Program-made: the position numbers and the translations under genes
Source of the DNA: Pseudomonas fragi
GTDB lineage: Bacteria > Pseudomonadota > Gammaproteobacteria > Pseudomonadales > Pseudomonadaceae
Length of the DNA stretch: 64,000 nucleotides
NCBI RefSeq assembly: GCF_025426255.1
Contig: NZ_CP104861.1
Span: 3,844,001 to 3,908,000, forward strand
Direction: 5' to 3'
Shown: positions 1 through 7,433 of the stretch, piece by piece
Layout: the number at the start of each line of letters is the position of its first letter
Numbering within the stretch: the first letter of the stretch is position 1
The notes under the pieces: generated by a model
The model's input: the letters and a program-made list of their open reading frames with translations, nothing else
Databases searched by the model: none
Told to the model about the DNA's origin: nothing

Positions 1-67
1 AGCCTGTTCCGACCTGGAACAGCAAGCTGCGCGCTTGAAGCAACTGGTGGGCAGTTTCCGTATCTGA
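1..67 (+). CDS. Methyl-accepting chemotaxis protein, C-terminal end only
   Basis: Only the last 21 codons are in the window. They read as a heptad-like helix ending LKQLVGSFRI before TGA, which is the usual C-terminus of Pseudomonas chemoreceptors (the last turn of the cytoplasmic coiled coil, after the signalling hairpin). The ligand-binding part lies off the left edge, so the ligand is unknown. A stem-loop follows the stop codon. The call rests on the tail sequence and on the known closeness of chemoreceptor genes to purU in Pseudomonas. Confidence 0.7.
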   Translation, partial: ACSDLEQQAARLKQLVGSFRI

Positions 68-250
68 TTGGCAGGGAACAGCTTCAAGCTCGCCGCTTGA
101 AGCTTTCTGCAACGCCTCCCAAAGCCTGGCGGCATCAGGAAATTCGGTGCCGTCCTCGGGGCTGAGGGCATCCGGGTCGTAGCGACTCAAACAGCCTTCA
201 CCCAAGGTCGCAGGCGCACTGGAGGTGGCCTTGTCGAGCGGGTCACTCAT
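1..250 (-). CDS. Small hypothetical protein, runs off the left edge
   Basis: The start is ATG at 250, preceded by an excellent ribosome site (GGGAGGTGAC directly upstream). The frame stays open for 83 codons to the window edge, so the C-terminus is missing. It begins MSDPLDKATSSAPATLG, is acidic and hydrophilic, and shows no membrane segment or motif I can name. I do not recognise a function. It is odd that the frame crosses the whole 3' end of the chemoreceptor gene on the other strand, including that gene's stem-loop. The N-terminal half looks like a real gene; the antisense half may be an extension caused by loss of an earlier stop. Confidence 0.55.
   Translation of the reverse strand, partial: MSDPLDKATSSAPATLGEGCLSRYDPDALSPEDGTEFPDAARLWEALQKASSGELEAVPCQSDTETAHQLLQARSLLFQVGTG
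80..106 (+). terminator. Stem-loop after the chemoreceptor gene
   Basis: A perfect 10-bp stem (AGCTTCAAGC at 80-89, GCTTGAAGCT at 95-104) with a 5-base loop lies 13 bases past the chemoreceptor stop. The T-run after it is short (TTCT), so termination may be partial. Confidence 0.55.
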
Positions 251-278
251 GTCACCTCCCCTGCACTGCTGCAAACCT

Positions 279-358
279 GTGGGAGCTGGCTGCCTGCGTA
301 CAGGCAACCCGGCTCATAAACACCGAGGCGATACCATCGCGAGCAAGCCCGCTCCCAC
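279..358. repeat. REP pair (type A), one arm decayed
   Basis: The right arm (337-358) is the full GTGGGAGCGGGCTTGC-type REP read on the minus strand. The left arm (279-298) starts GTGGGAGC but has diverged. The pair fills the gap between the small minus-strand gene and purU. Confidence 0.75.
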
Positions 359-378
359 ACGTGTTGTGCCGTGAATAT

Positions 379-1227
379 TTAGAACACGACCGTCTTGTTG
401 CCGCGTACCAGCACACGGTCTTCAAGGTGGTAACGCAGGCCACGGGCCAGCACCATCTTCTCGACATCACGACCGAAACGCACCATGTCTTCAATGCTGT
501 CACTGTGGCTGACACGCACTACGTCTTGCTCAATGATCGGACCTGCGTCCAACTCTTCAGTCACATAATGGCAAGTTGCACCAATCAGCTTCACACCACG
601 CATCGAGGCTTGGTGATAAGGCTTGGCACCAACGAACGACGGCAAGAAACTGTGATGAATGTTAATGACCTGGCCCGCATATTCACGGCACAGATCAGGT
701 GGCAGGATTTGCATGTAACGCGCCAGTACCACAACTTCAGCAGCATGATGTTTGACCAGACGCGAGACTTCGGCAAAAGCCGGCTCTTTGTTCTTCGGGT
801 CAACCGGTACGTGATAAAACGGAATGCCGTGCCACTCGACCATGCTGCGCAGGTCATCGTGATTGGAAATCACGCAGGAAATTTCGCAGTCCAGTTCATC
901 GCTGTGCCAGCGGTGCAGTAAATCTGCCAGGCAGTGGGACTCGCGGCTCGCCATCAACACCACGCGCTTTTTCTGCGCCGTATCGGTGATGCGCCACTCC
1001 ATCGAAAACTCTTCGGCGATCGGGGCAAATGCCTCACGAAAGGCCTCCAGCCCAAACGGCAGAGAGTCGGCACGAATCTCGTGACGCATAAAGAACCAAC
1101 CGCTTTGGTCGTCCGAGTGGTGGCTCGCTTCAGTGATCCAGCCATTGTAGGAGGCAAGGAAATTGCTGACCTTGGCGACAATGCCGACGCCGTCGGGGCA
1201 CGCAATAACCAACCGAAAAGTGCGCAT
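379..1227 (-). CDS. purU: Formyltetrahydrofolate deformylase
   Basis: This enzyme hydrolyses 10-formyl-tetrahydrofolate to formate and tetrahydrofolate, balancing one-carbon pools and feeding formate to PurT. The 282-residue protein has an N-terminal ACT domain (about 1-75, sensing methionine/glycine in this family) and a formyltransferase-fold domain (about 88-280). The catalytic Asn-His-Asp set is visible as N189, H191 in INIHHSFLPSF, and D227 in EELDAGP. Length is normal for PurU. The start at 1227 has a GGAG site about ten bases upstream. It is divergent from mvaT, as in P. aeruginosa. Pseudomonas genomes often carry more than one purU copy, so this may not be the only one. Confidence 0.95.
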   Translation of the reverse strand: MRTFRLVIACPDGVGIVAKVSNFLASYNGWITEASHHSDDQSGWFFMRHEIRADSLPFGLEAFREAFAPIAEEFSMEWRITDTAQKKRVVLMASRESHCLADLLHRWHSDELDCEISCVISNHDDLRSMVEWHGIPFYHVPVDPKNKEPAFAEVSRLVKHHAAEVVVLARYMQILPPDLCREYAGQVINIHHSFLPSFVGAKPYHQASMRGVKLIGATCHYVTEELDAGPIIEQDVVRVSHSDSIEDMVRFGRDVEKMVLARGLRYHLEDRVLVRGNKTVVF

Positions 1228-1578
1228 GAGGGGAAAACTCCAAAAACTTTACTAAGGCCGCCATTCTAGCGAGTGCGCAGCAAAACTGCAGTATTCGTTA
1301 CCGCCTGCTGCAGGCGCCACGGGGTCGCGTAGCCTTTGACCGCACGCCAGCATCGACGTGGCCTGCACTGCCTTTTATCGACAACTGCCAAGACTTATTA
1401 ATCTACGTTATTAAGCCCATTGCACCCCGGCTATTAACTGTGCGCATACTTGGCAGCATTGAAGTTAATGAATAAAAATTTAAATTAATCAGCCCTTGCA
1501 TGTTTACTTGCAGTAACTGTCTGACTACTATTGCGTCACTGTATCCCTGTAAACCCTTTTCAAGCTAAGGCTATCCTC
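1228..1578. other. purU-mvaT intergenic region, no gene
   Basis: These 350 bases hold no convincing gene. The purU-proximal part is GC-rich, with a small palindrome around CCTGCTGCAGGCG (about 1302-1314). From about 1380 to 1500 it becomes AT-rich (runs such as AATGAATAAAAATTTAAATTAATC). That fits a promoter region for mvaT and a possible site for MvaT self-binding, which prefers AT-rich DNA. No specific operator was recognised. Confidence 0.5.
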
Positions 1579-1956
1579 ATGTCCTTGATCAACGAATATC
1601 GCGCAACAGAAGAAGCTATCAAAGAACTGCAAGCCCGCCTGAAGAATCTGTCCGAAGACGACAAACTTCAAACCGAGCTGGAATTTGAAGGTAAATTGCG
1701 CACTCTGATGGGCGAGTACCAGAAATCGCTACGCGATATCATCGCCCTTCTGGATCCAGAATCCAAAGTAAGCAAAGCACCACGCGGTGTTGTTAAAACC
1801 ACCGGCACCAAACGCGCCCGCAAGGTTAAACAATACAAAAACCCGCACAACGGTGAAGTGATTGAAACCAAAGGTGGCAACCACAAAACTCTGAAAGAGT
1901 GGAAAGCCAAGTGGGGCAGCGACGTGGTTGAAGGTTGGGCAACTTTGCTTGACTAA
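1579..1956 (+). CDS. mvaT: H-NS-family xenogeneic silencer MvaT
   Basis: MvaT is a nucleoid protein that binds AT-rich DNA and silences horizontally acquired genes in Pseudomonas. The 125-residue product has an N-terminal coiled-coil oligomerisation region (MSLINEYRATEEAIKELQ onwards, to about residue 60), a basic linker (TKRARKVKQYKNP), and the C-terminal DNA-binding domain with GEVIETKGGNHKTLKEWK. I chose the ATG at 1579 over an in-frame ATG at 1531 because it gives the family's normal N-terminus and has an AAGG site upstream. The AT-rich right-hand end of this window is the type of DNA it would bind. Confidence 0.95.
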   Translation: MSLINEYRATEEAIKELQARLKNLSEDDKLQTELEFEGKLRTLMGEYQKSLRDIIALLDPESKVSKAPRGVVKTTGTKRARKVKQYKNPHNGEVIETKGGNHKTLKEWKAKWGSDVVEGWATLLD

Positions 1957-1993
1957 GTGATACCCGGCACGCAAATCGTTTTGCACTGCTAAT

Positions 1994-2022
1994 AAAAACG
2001 CCAGCTTGCTGGCGTTTTTTAT
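1994..2022. terminator. Bidirectional terminator between mvaT and sbcB
   Basis: An 8-bp GC-rich stem (ACGCCAGC at 1998-2005, GCTGGCGT at 2008-2015) is flanked by A-runs on the left and T-runs on the right. It can therefore terminate mvaT (plus) and sbcB (minus), whose 3' ends face each other. Confidence 0.9.
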
Positions 2023-2032
2023 TGCCCGCTTT

Positions 2033-3484
2033 TTAATCCTCGCTATCACCTGGCAGGCTCAGCCCGACACGACGGCTCAACGCCTGCGCATAGCGCTGCC
2101 ACTCACCCAGCAGCTTTAGCTGGTCTGGCGTAGCGCTACGCGACAGCTCATCCGTGGCCTGGGTGAAGTTAGCCAGCGTCATGGGGGCACCCATGACAGG
2201 ATCCACCAACCGTTGTTGGCAGAACACATGCCAGCGTTCCAGCTCTTGTGCACTCAAGGTATGAGGGAAGTTTCGCGCCCGGTAGCGAAATAACAACTCG
2301 GGTAAACGCTCATCATCAAAAGGCCATGTATCTTTGGCCAGTTGCTCCGGATCACTGGCCCGGACTTGTTCACACAACCGACGGTCTCGATCACCGATAA
2401 AACCGTCATACAATTGCTGCTCGGGATCGTCACTGGGAACAAAGTCTTCGCGGGCATAAATGGCCGACAACTTATCTCGCCAAACTTCCTGGGTATCGGT
2501 AAGGCTGAGGGCGCGCGCTTGGTAGAGTGGCATGTCCAACTGCAAACGCTGTTGATCCTGTGCCCGCACTACATTCAAGGGTGCCACCACCGGACAACGA
2601 TTAACGTGTATCAGCTTGAGCGGAACCGGCAACTGACCTTCCGGCAAATCTTCGCGGCGCGTATAAAGCATCTGGCGCAAAGTTTCTGCGTCCATGTCCA
2701 GTAATGGCTGAGGATCAAAGTGCAGATCGCAGACGATCAACGCATTACGATTCTTTGGATGCCATGCCAGCGGTAATACCACGCCGACATAATGTCTGGC
2801 TGCAGAAAAACGGCCTGAAATATGCACCATCGGTTGCAACAGACGAACTTGATCAAGCACCCGCTGTTTAGTCCGCAACTGGAATAACCAGTCATACAAC
2901 TTGGGTTGTTTGTCGCGAATCAGCCGCGCCAGCGCAATGGTTGCCCGCACATCGGACAACGCATCGTGAGCCTGACCGTGATCAATTCCGTTGGCCGCCG
3001 TCAAACGCTCCAGCTTGAGCGTCACACGCCCGTCATCCTCTGGCCAGACGATCCCCTCAGGGCGTAGGGCATAGGCCGTGCGCACTACATCAATCAAATC
3101 CCAGCGACTGTTGCCGCCCTGCCATTCACGCGCATAAGGGTCGAAGAAATTTCGGTACAGGCTGTAGCGCGTGACCTCGTCATCAAAGCGCAGCGAGTTG
3201 TAGCCCGCACCGCAGGTGCCCGGCAACGCCAGCTGAGCATGAGTGCGAGTCATGAACTCCGCCTCGCCCAAGCCTTTGTCTTCGAGCCGGCCAGGGGTGA
3301 TGCCCGTGATCAGGCAGGCCATCGGGTGCGGCAGAATATCGTCGCTGGGCTGGCAGTAGAGATTGACCGGCTGATCAATCTCGTTGAGTTCAAGGTCAGT
3401 GCGAATACCAGCGACTTGCACGGCTCGATCGCAGCGCGGATTGATGCCAGTGGTTTCGTAGTCGTACCAAAAAATAGAGGTCAC
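2033..3484 (-). CDS. sbcB: Exodeoxyribonuclease I
   Basis: ExoI degrades single-stranded DNA 3' to 5' and works in recombination and mismatch repair. The 483-residue protein matches the family length. The N-terminal DEDDh exonuclease domain is clear: D8 and E10 in FWYDYETTG, the aspartates in YNSLRFDDE (near residue 100), and the late HDALSDVRAT motif with its His and Asp. The SH3-like and helical ExoI C-terminal domains follow (SGRFSAARHY and onwards). It converges on mvaT and shares its terminator. The start at 3484 gives the canonical N-terminus. Confidence 0.95.
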   Translation of the reverse strand: MTSIFWYDYETTGINPRCDRAVQVAGIRTDLELNEIDQPVNLYCQPSDDILPHPMACLITGITPGRLEDKGLGEAEFMTRTHAQLALPGTCGAGYNSLRFDDEVTRYSLYRNFFDPYAREWQGGNSRWDLIDVVRTAYALRPEGIVWPEDDGRVTLKLERLTAANGIDHGQAHDALSDVRATIALARLIRDKQPKLYDWLFQLRTKQRVLDQVRLLQPMVHISGRFSAARHYVGVVLPLAWHPKNRNALIVCDLHFDPQPLLDMDAETLRQMLYTRREDLPEGQLPVPLKLIHVNRCPVVAPLNVVRAQDQQRLQLDMPLYQARALSLTDTQEVWRDKLSAIYAREDFVPSDDPEQQLYDGFIGDRDRRLCEQVRASDPEQLAKDTWPFDDERLPELLFRYRARNFPHTLSAQELERWHVFCQQRLVDPVMGAPMTLANFTQATDELSRSATPDQLKLLGEWQRYAQALSRRVGLSLPGDSED

Positions 3485-3531
3485 GGGGTGTTCCTGAGCA
3501 GTAGACCCCGACAGTCTAGGCGCTCAAACAC

Positions 3532-3903
3532 CTATGCAGAAGCCTGCAAGGGCTGAAAGCTGAAGTAGCGCTGCAAGGCACTGATCAGTGCGGTGTACTC
3601 GGCAGGCGGCTGGTACAGGATAAAGCCGGAGTCATAGCAATTGGGCGTCACATCCTCACGGCACCACAGGCAACGCGCCGTCAGGTCAATCAACTGCGGG
3701 CAGCCATCGGAACCGGGAAGCTTGAGCCGCAACTCGAAATCGGCGTCCACCAGCATCGGTAACTGACTGATCAGCATCAGCCCGCCGTCGGACACATTAC
3801 CCAGAAAACCCACGGGTTTGTCCGTGAACCGATTGAGCACTTCCAAGTAATACGTCAGTTGCTGCCGTTCGATGAGCCGCTCAATAACCATATTCAAGAT
3901 CAC
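3532..3903 (-). CDS. PilZ-domain protein
   Basis: This is a short (123 aa) single-domain PilZ-type protein. The second PilZ signature is present as NVSDGG, but the N-terminal RxxxR element is incomplete (ERQQLTYYLEV has only one arginine), so cyclic-di-GMP binding is uncertain. The first start codon is GTG at 3903. An in-frame ATG at 3891, four codons later, is about as likely; neither has a strong ribosome site. It sits just upstream of sbcB in the same direction (47-base gap) and may be cotranscribed with it. PilZ proteins act as c-di-GMP effectors in motility or biofilm control; the specific role here is unknown. Confidence 0.75.
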   Translation of the reverse strand: MILNMVIERLIERQQLTYYLEVLNRFTDKPVGFLGNVSDGGLMLISQLPMLVDADFELRLKLPGSDGCPQLIDLTARCLWCREDVTPNCYDSGFILYQPPAEYTALISALQRYFSFQPLQASA

Positions 3904-4129
3904 TATAGAAGGCCATTACGCATGGCCGCACCAGCACTTAAAAATGCCCTGCCCGCACACCTGAGCCAAAACCCGCGCCCAGTCTGCCCTGCACGCACCC
4001 GCTTGAAGCTCGGAGCAACGACCAGCCACCGAGCATTGACATCTCTTTGAATGACGAATGAACAATAACCATTCAAAGCCATTCAATATTAGTGAAACGA
4101 GCACAATTGACCAGTCATAATTTTGTGCA

Positions 4130-4510
4130 TCATTGAATGGTTGCAGGCAGCGCCTGAGCCGTTGTCCCCGGCCCCGGAATGAATTTGAGAATACGCAGCG
4201 TCTCGATCCGCGCCTTGGCCCGATAGGCATACTCGCTCTTCGGGAACTCGTTGATGATGTATTGGTAGGTCTGGGATGCATCCAGGTAAAACTTCGTACG
4301 CTCCAGGCACAGCCCACGCAGCATTGCGGTTTGCGGCCAGATATACGGGCGACTGCGGCTGTCGCGATCAACCTCGGACAGTTCCAGCATCACTGCTTCA
4401 CAGTTGCCTCGGTCATAGGCACGGTAAGCGCTGTTCAAATGGTGGTTCATCGACCAGCGGGTGCAGCCAGCCACAGTGCTGAGCAACAATAAAACGAGCA
4501 AAATTCGCAT
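4130..4510 (-). CDS. TPR-like outer-membrane lipoprotein
   Basis: The ATG at 4510 has a good site (CAGGAGATACCC) and gives a lipoprotein signal, MRILLVLLLLSTVAGC, cut before the Cys (lipobox TVAGC). A longer reading frame upstream adds 39 residues with no signal peptide and is rejected. The mature part (about 110 aa) is helical, with motifs such as SAYRAYDRGNCEAVMLELS and YQYIINEFPKSEYAYRAKAR. The latter resembles BamD/YfiO-type TPR repeats. The function is not known; it is too short for BamD itself. It is divergent from pykA. Confidence 0.75.
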   Translation of the reverse strand: MRILLVLLLLSTVAGCTRWSMNHHLNSAYRAYDRGNCEAVMLELSEVDRDSRSRPYIWPQTAMLRGLCLERTKFYLDASQTYQYIINEFPKSEYAYRAKARIETLRILKFIPGPGTTAQALPATIQ

Positions 4511-4672
4511 GGGTATCTCCTGTTCACAACAGTGTATCGACCCCACAGCCGAATTCTTCAAGGCAACCGACCCAATGCACCACAACTTAAGCAGAAAGTA
4601 GTGCAGAGGAACAATGACTACAGCCAAAGACCATAGTAGCCTTTGGCAGCGCTTGAACTCAGGAGTCTTTGC

Positions 4673-6124
4673 ATGTCTGTTCGTCGAACCAAAATTGTTG
4701 CCACACTTGGCCCTGCCAGCAATTCACCAGAAATGCTGGAGCAGCTGATCCTCGCTGGCCTGGACGTTGCCCGTCTGAACTTCTCCCATGGCACTCCCGA
4801 TGAGCACAAGGCTCGTGCCAAGCTGGTGCGCGAAATCGCCGCCAAGCATGGCCGCTTCGTTGCCCTGCTGGGGGACCTGCAAGGCCCGAAAATTCGTATC
4901 GCCAAATTCGCCAACAAAAAGATTGAGCTGAAAGTCGGTGATCAATTCACCTTCTCCACCAGCCATCCGTTGACTGAAGGCACCCAGCAAATCGTCGGTA
5001 TCGACTACCCGGATCTGGTTAAAGACTGCGGCGTAGGCGACGAGTTGTTGCTCGACGACGGTCGTGTCGTGATGCGTGTCGACACCGCCACCGGCGATGC
5101 TCTGCACTGCACCGTGCTGATCGGCGGCCCACTGTCCGACCACAAGGGCATCAACCGTCGCGGCGGCGGTCTGACCGCGCCTGCCCTGACTGAAAAAGAC
5201 AAGGCTGACATCAAGCTGGCTGCCGAAATGGAAGTCGACTACCTGGCCGTGTCGTTCCCGCGTGACGCTGCAGATATGGAATACGCTCGCCAATTGCGTG
5301 ACGAGGCAGGCGGTACTGCTTGGCTGGTCGCGAAAATTGAACGCGCCGAAGCCGTGGCTGACGACGAAACCCTCGACGGGCTGATCGCAGCCAGCGATGC
5401 GGTGATGGTTGCCCGTGGCGACCTGGGCGTAGAAATCGGCGATGCCGAGCTGGTGGGCATTCAGAAGAAGATCATTCTGCACGCACGTCGCCACAACAAG
5501 GCGGTGATCGTTGCGACCCAGATGATGGAGTCGATGATCCAGAACCCGATGCCAACTCGCGCCGAAGTGTCTGACGTTGCCAACGCCGTTCTCGACTACA
5601 CCGACGCCGTGATGCTTTCGGCTGAAAGTGCTGCCGGCGCATACCCGCTGGAAGCAGTGCAAGCCATGGCGCGTATTTGCGTTGGCGCTGAAAAGCACCC
5701 GACCAGCAAAACCTCCAGCCACCGCATGGGTAAAACCTTCGAAAGCTGCGATCAAAGCATCGCGTTGGCGGCCATGTACACCGCCAACCACTTCCCGGGT
5801 GTCAAAGCGATCATCGCCCTGACCGAAAGCGGGTACACACCGTTGATCATGTCGCGCATCCGCTCTTCGGTGCCGATCTACGCGTTCTCCCCGCACCGTG
5901 AAACCCAGGCGCGCGCGGCGATGTTCCGTGGTGTTTACACCGTACCGTTCGACCCGGCATCCCTGCCGCCAGAAAAAGTCAGCCAGGCTGCCATCGACGA
6001 ACTGCTCAAACTGGGCGTCGTACAGAATGGCGACTGGGTCATCCTGACCAAGGGCGACAGCTACCACACCGTGGGCGGCACTAACGGCATGAAGATTCTG
6101 CATGTCGGCGACAAAATGGTTTAA
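4673..6124 (+). CDS. pykA: Pyruvate kinase
   Basis: This enzyme converts phosphoenolpyruvate and ADP to pyruvate and ATP. The 483-residue product has the expected order: N-terminal TIM-barrel start RRTKIVATLGPAS, NFSHG, the inserted B domain (about 70-170), the lysine/Mg motif AKIERAEAV, MVARGDLGVEIG, TQMMESMI, and the C-terminal regulatory domain from about 345. I start at ATG 4673 because AGGAG lies eight bases upstream; an earlier in-frame ATG at 4643 lacks this. The position beside the lipoprotein and just before the ferredoxin reductase and fumarase matches the P. aeruginosa pykA locus. Confidence 0.95.
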   Translation: MSVRRTKIVATLGPASNSPEMLEQLILAGLDVARLNFSHGTPDEHKARAKLVREIAAKHGRFVALLGDLQGPKIRIAKFANKKIELKVGDQFTFSTSHPLTEGTQQIVGIDYPDLVKDCGVGDELLLDDGRVVMRVDTATGDALHCTVLIGGPLSDHKGINRRGGGLTAPALTEKDKADIKLAAEMEVDYLAVSFPRDAADMEYARQLRDEAGGTAWLVAKIERAEAVADDETLDGLIAASDAVMVARGDLGVEIGDAELVGIQKKIILHARRHNKAVIVATQMMESMIQNPMPTRAEVSDVANAVLDYTDAVMLSAESAAGAYPLEAVQAMARICVGAEKHPTSKTSSHRMGKTFESCDQSIALAAMYTANHFPGVKAIIALTESGYTPLIMSRIRSSVPIYAFSPHRETQARAAMFRGVYTVPFDPASLPPEKVSQAAIDELLKLGVVQNGDWVILTKGDSYHTVGGTNGMKILHVGDKMV

Positions 6125-6144
6125 GCCTTACACGGCTTAAACTC

Positions 6145-6181
6145 AAAGCCCCGCCTGATCACTCAGGCGGGGCTTTTTTAT
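6145..6181 (+). terminator. Strong terminator after pykA
   Basis: A 14-bp perfect stem (6145-6158 with 6163-6176, core GCCCCGCC/GGCGGGGC) and a 4-base loop run into a T-run. It lies between the converging pykA and ferredoxin reductase genes and could also serve the minus strand. Confidence 0.95.
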
Positions 6182-6193
6182 TGCGCCTGGCGC

Positions 6194-7132
6194 TTAACTG
6201 CGGGTCAAAAAAGCATCCGCCAGCAGTTGGTTACGGCCCAGCCCAGCCAGAAACAGACGTTTGGCAAACGCCTCGACCGTATCGGGATGGCCGCAGAGCA
6301 GAGCGTGGGTTTGACGTGAGGCAAGACGCAGCTGCAGCAGGTACTCGGGCAATTGCTGACGCTCAAGGTACTCAACCGTAAGGTTCGGACACGTCGCCGC
6401 CAATGCTGACAATTGATCCTTGAGGTAATACTCGCTCGCATCGCGGGCCACATGTACCAACCGAATCGGCCCCTGATGGTCTTGGCGCAACGCCTCGCGC
6501 AGCACGCCAAACAATGGCCCTAGCCCGGTGCCGGATGCCAGCAGCCATAGCGGCTGCTCCTGCCAGTCCGGGTCGTAACGCAGCGCACCGCCACGCAACT
6601 CACCCAGCCGCACACAATCGCCGACTTTAAAATGCCGGGCCGCGTCGACAAACTCACCGGGGTGAGCGCAATCGAGGTGGAATTCCAGAAAGCGGTCCTC
6701 TTCGGGCAGACTGGCCAGCGAATACGGTCGAGCGACACCGCAAGCGGTCCACAACACCACATGCTGGCCAGCGCGATAACGCAACGGGCGCTGCGGCGAA
6801 AGGCGCAACCGCAGCACGCTCGGGCTCAGCCAGTCCAGCGCCAGCACTTGTGCTGGCATGCCATCGCGCAGCGGGTCGAAGGCTTCAACCTGCAGGTCCT
6901 CGACCACCTGACACTGACAAGCCAGACGCCAACCCTGCTCACGCTGTGCCCGGCTCAATGCCTCGGGTTTGAGATCGGCCGGCTCGCCACGCACGCAGCG
7001 CACCAGGCAGGCATGGCAACTGCCAGCCCGGCAACTGTAGGGCACGGCTACCCCGGCCTGATTCAAGGCGTCGAGCAGATTGGTACTTTCGGCAACTGAC
7101 CAGCGCTGGTCAGCAACGTGTAACTGGGGCAC
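6194..7132 (-). CDS. 2Fe-2S ferredoxin / FAD-NAD(P)H oxidoreductase
   Basis: This 312-residue one-chain electron-transfer protein has an N-terminal plant-type ferredoxin domain (1-85) with the cluster motif CRAGSCHAC (C34, C39, C42) and a later Cys in RLACQC. An FAD domain follows with RPYSLAS (about 140), then an NAD(P)H domain with LLASGTGLGPLFG and the C-terminal HALLCGHPDTVEAF. The architecture is that of phenol hydroxylase P5 and CDP-6-deoxyglucoseen reductases. No oxygenase partner is encoded nearby, so the electron acceptor is unknown. An orthologue sits at the same place, between pykA and fumarase, in P. aeruginosa. Confidence 0.85.
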   Translation of the reverse strand: MPQLHVADQRWSVAESTNLLDALNQAGVAVPYSCRAGSCHACLVRCVRGEPADLKPEALSRAQREQGWRLACQCQVVEDLQVEAFDPLRDGMPAQVLALDWLSPSVLRLRLSPQRPLRYRAGQHVVLWTACGVARPYSLASLPEEDRFLEFHLDCAHPGEFVDAARHFKVGDCVRLGELRGGALRYDPDWQEQPLWLLASGTGLGPLFGVLREALRQDHQGPIRLVHVARDASEYYLKDQLSALAATCPNLTVEYLERQQLPEYLLQLRLASRQTHALLCGHPDTVEAFAKRLFLAGLGRNQLLADAFLTRS

Positions 7133-7170
7133 TTATAGCCTCCGTTGGGTAATTCCAGATCCGGGCACCG

Positions 7171-7274
7171 TGTAGCCGCTGCAGCAGGCTGCGATGGGTG
7201 GTGTAGCGACCCGCCCCCGGAATAAAAAAACAAAGATCCTTCGGCCCTTATCGCAGCCTTCGGCAGCGGCTACA
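7171..7274. repeat. REP pair (type B) before fumarase
   Basis: The arms TGTAGCCGCTGC (7171) and GCAGCGGCTACA (ending 7274) face each other across a GC-rich middle. This belongs to the second REP family of the window (GTAGCCGCTGCCGCAGG-like). It lies about 160 bases upstream of the fumarase start, so the fumarase promoter probably lies between. Confidence 0.75.
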
Positions 7275-7433
7275 AGTTTTGTGCGTGCGGGTGTATCAAA
7301 GAGTGTACCGGGTTATACTGCGGCGCCTTTTTTGTACCGGTCATGTGTGCCCGGTATGCCTAGCAAAGACCTAAACCAAGGTCGCAAACACCTTATTGAT
7401 TGTATGTTCCCGTCTTATAGAGGAGCGCGACCC

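Noticed and set aside
4724..6103. 459-codon open frame antisense to pykA
   Set aside because: It mirrors pykA codon bias, has no family motifs, and pykA is certain. The same applies to the long antisense frames over fumarase (7371-8954) and nrdA (24858-26846).
7194..7433. 80-codon N-terminal extension of fumarase
   Set aside because: It translates through a REP element and lacks a ribosome site; ATG 7434 has AGGAG and the family N-terminus.
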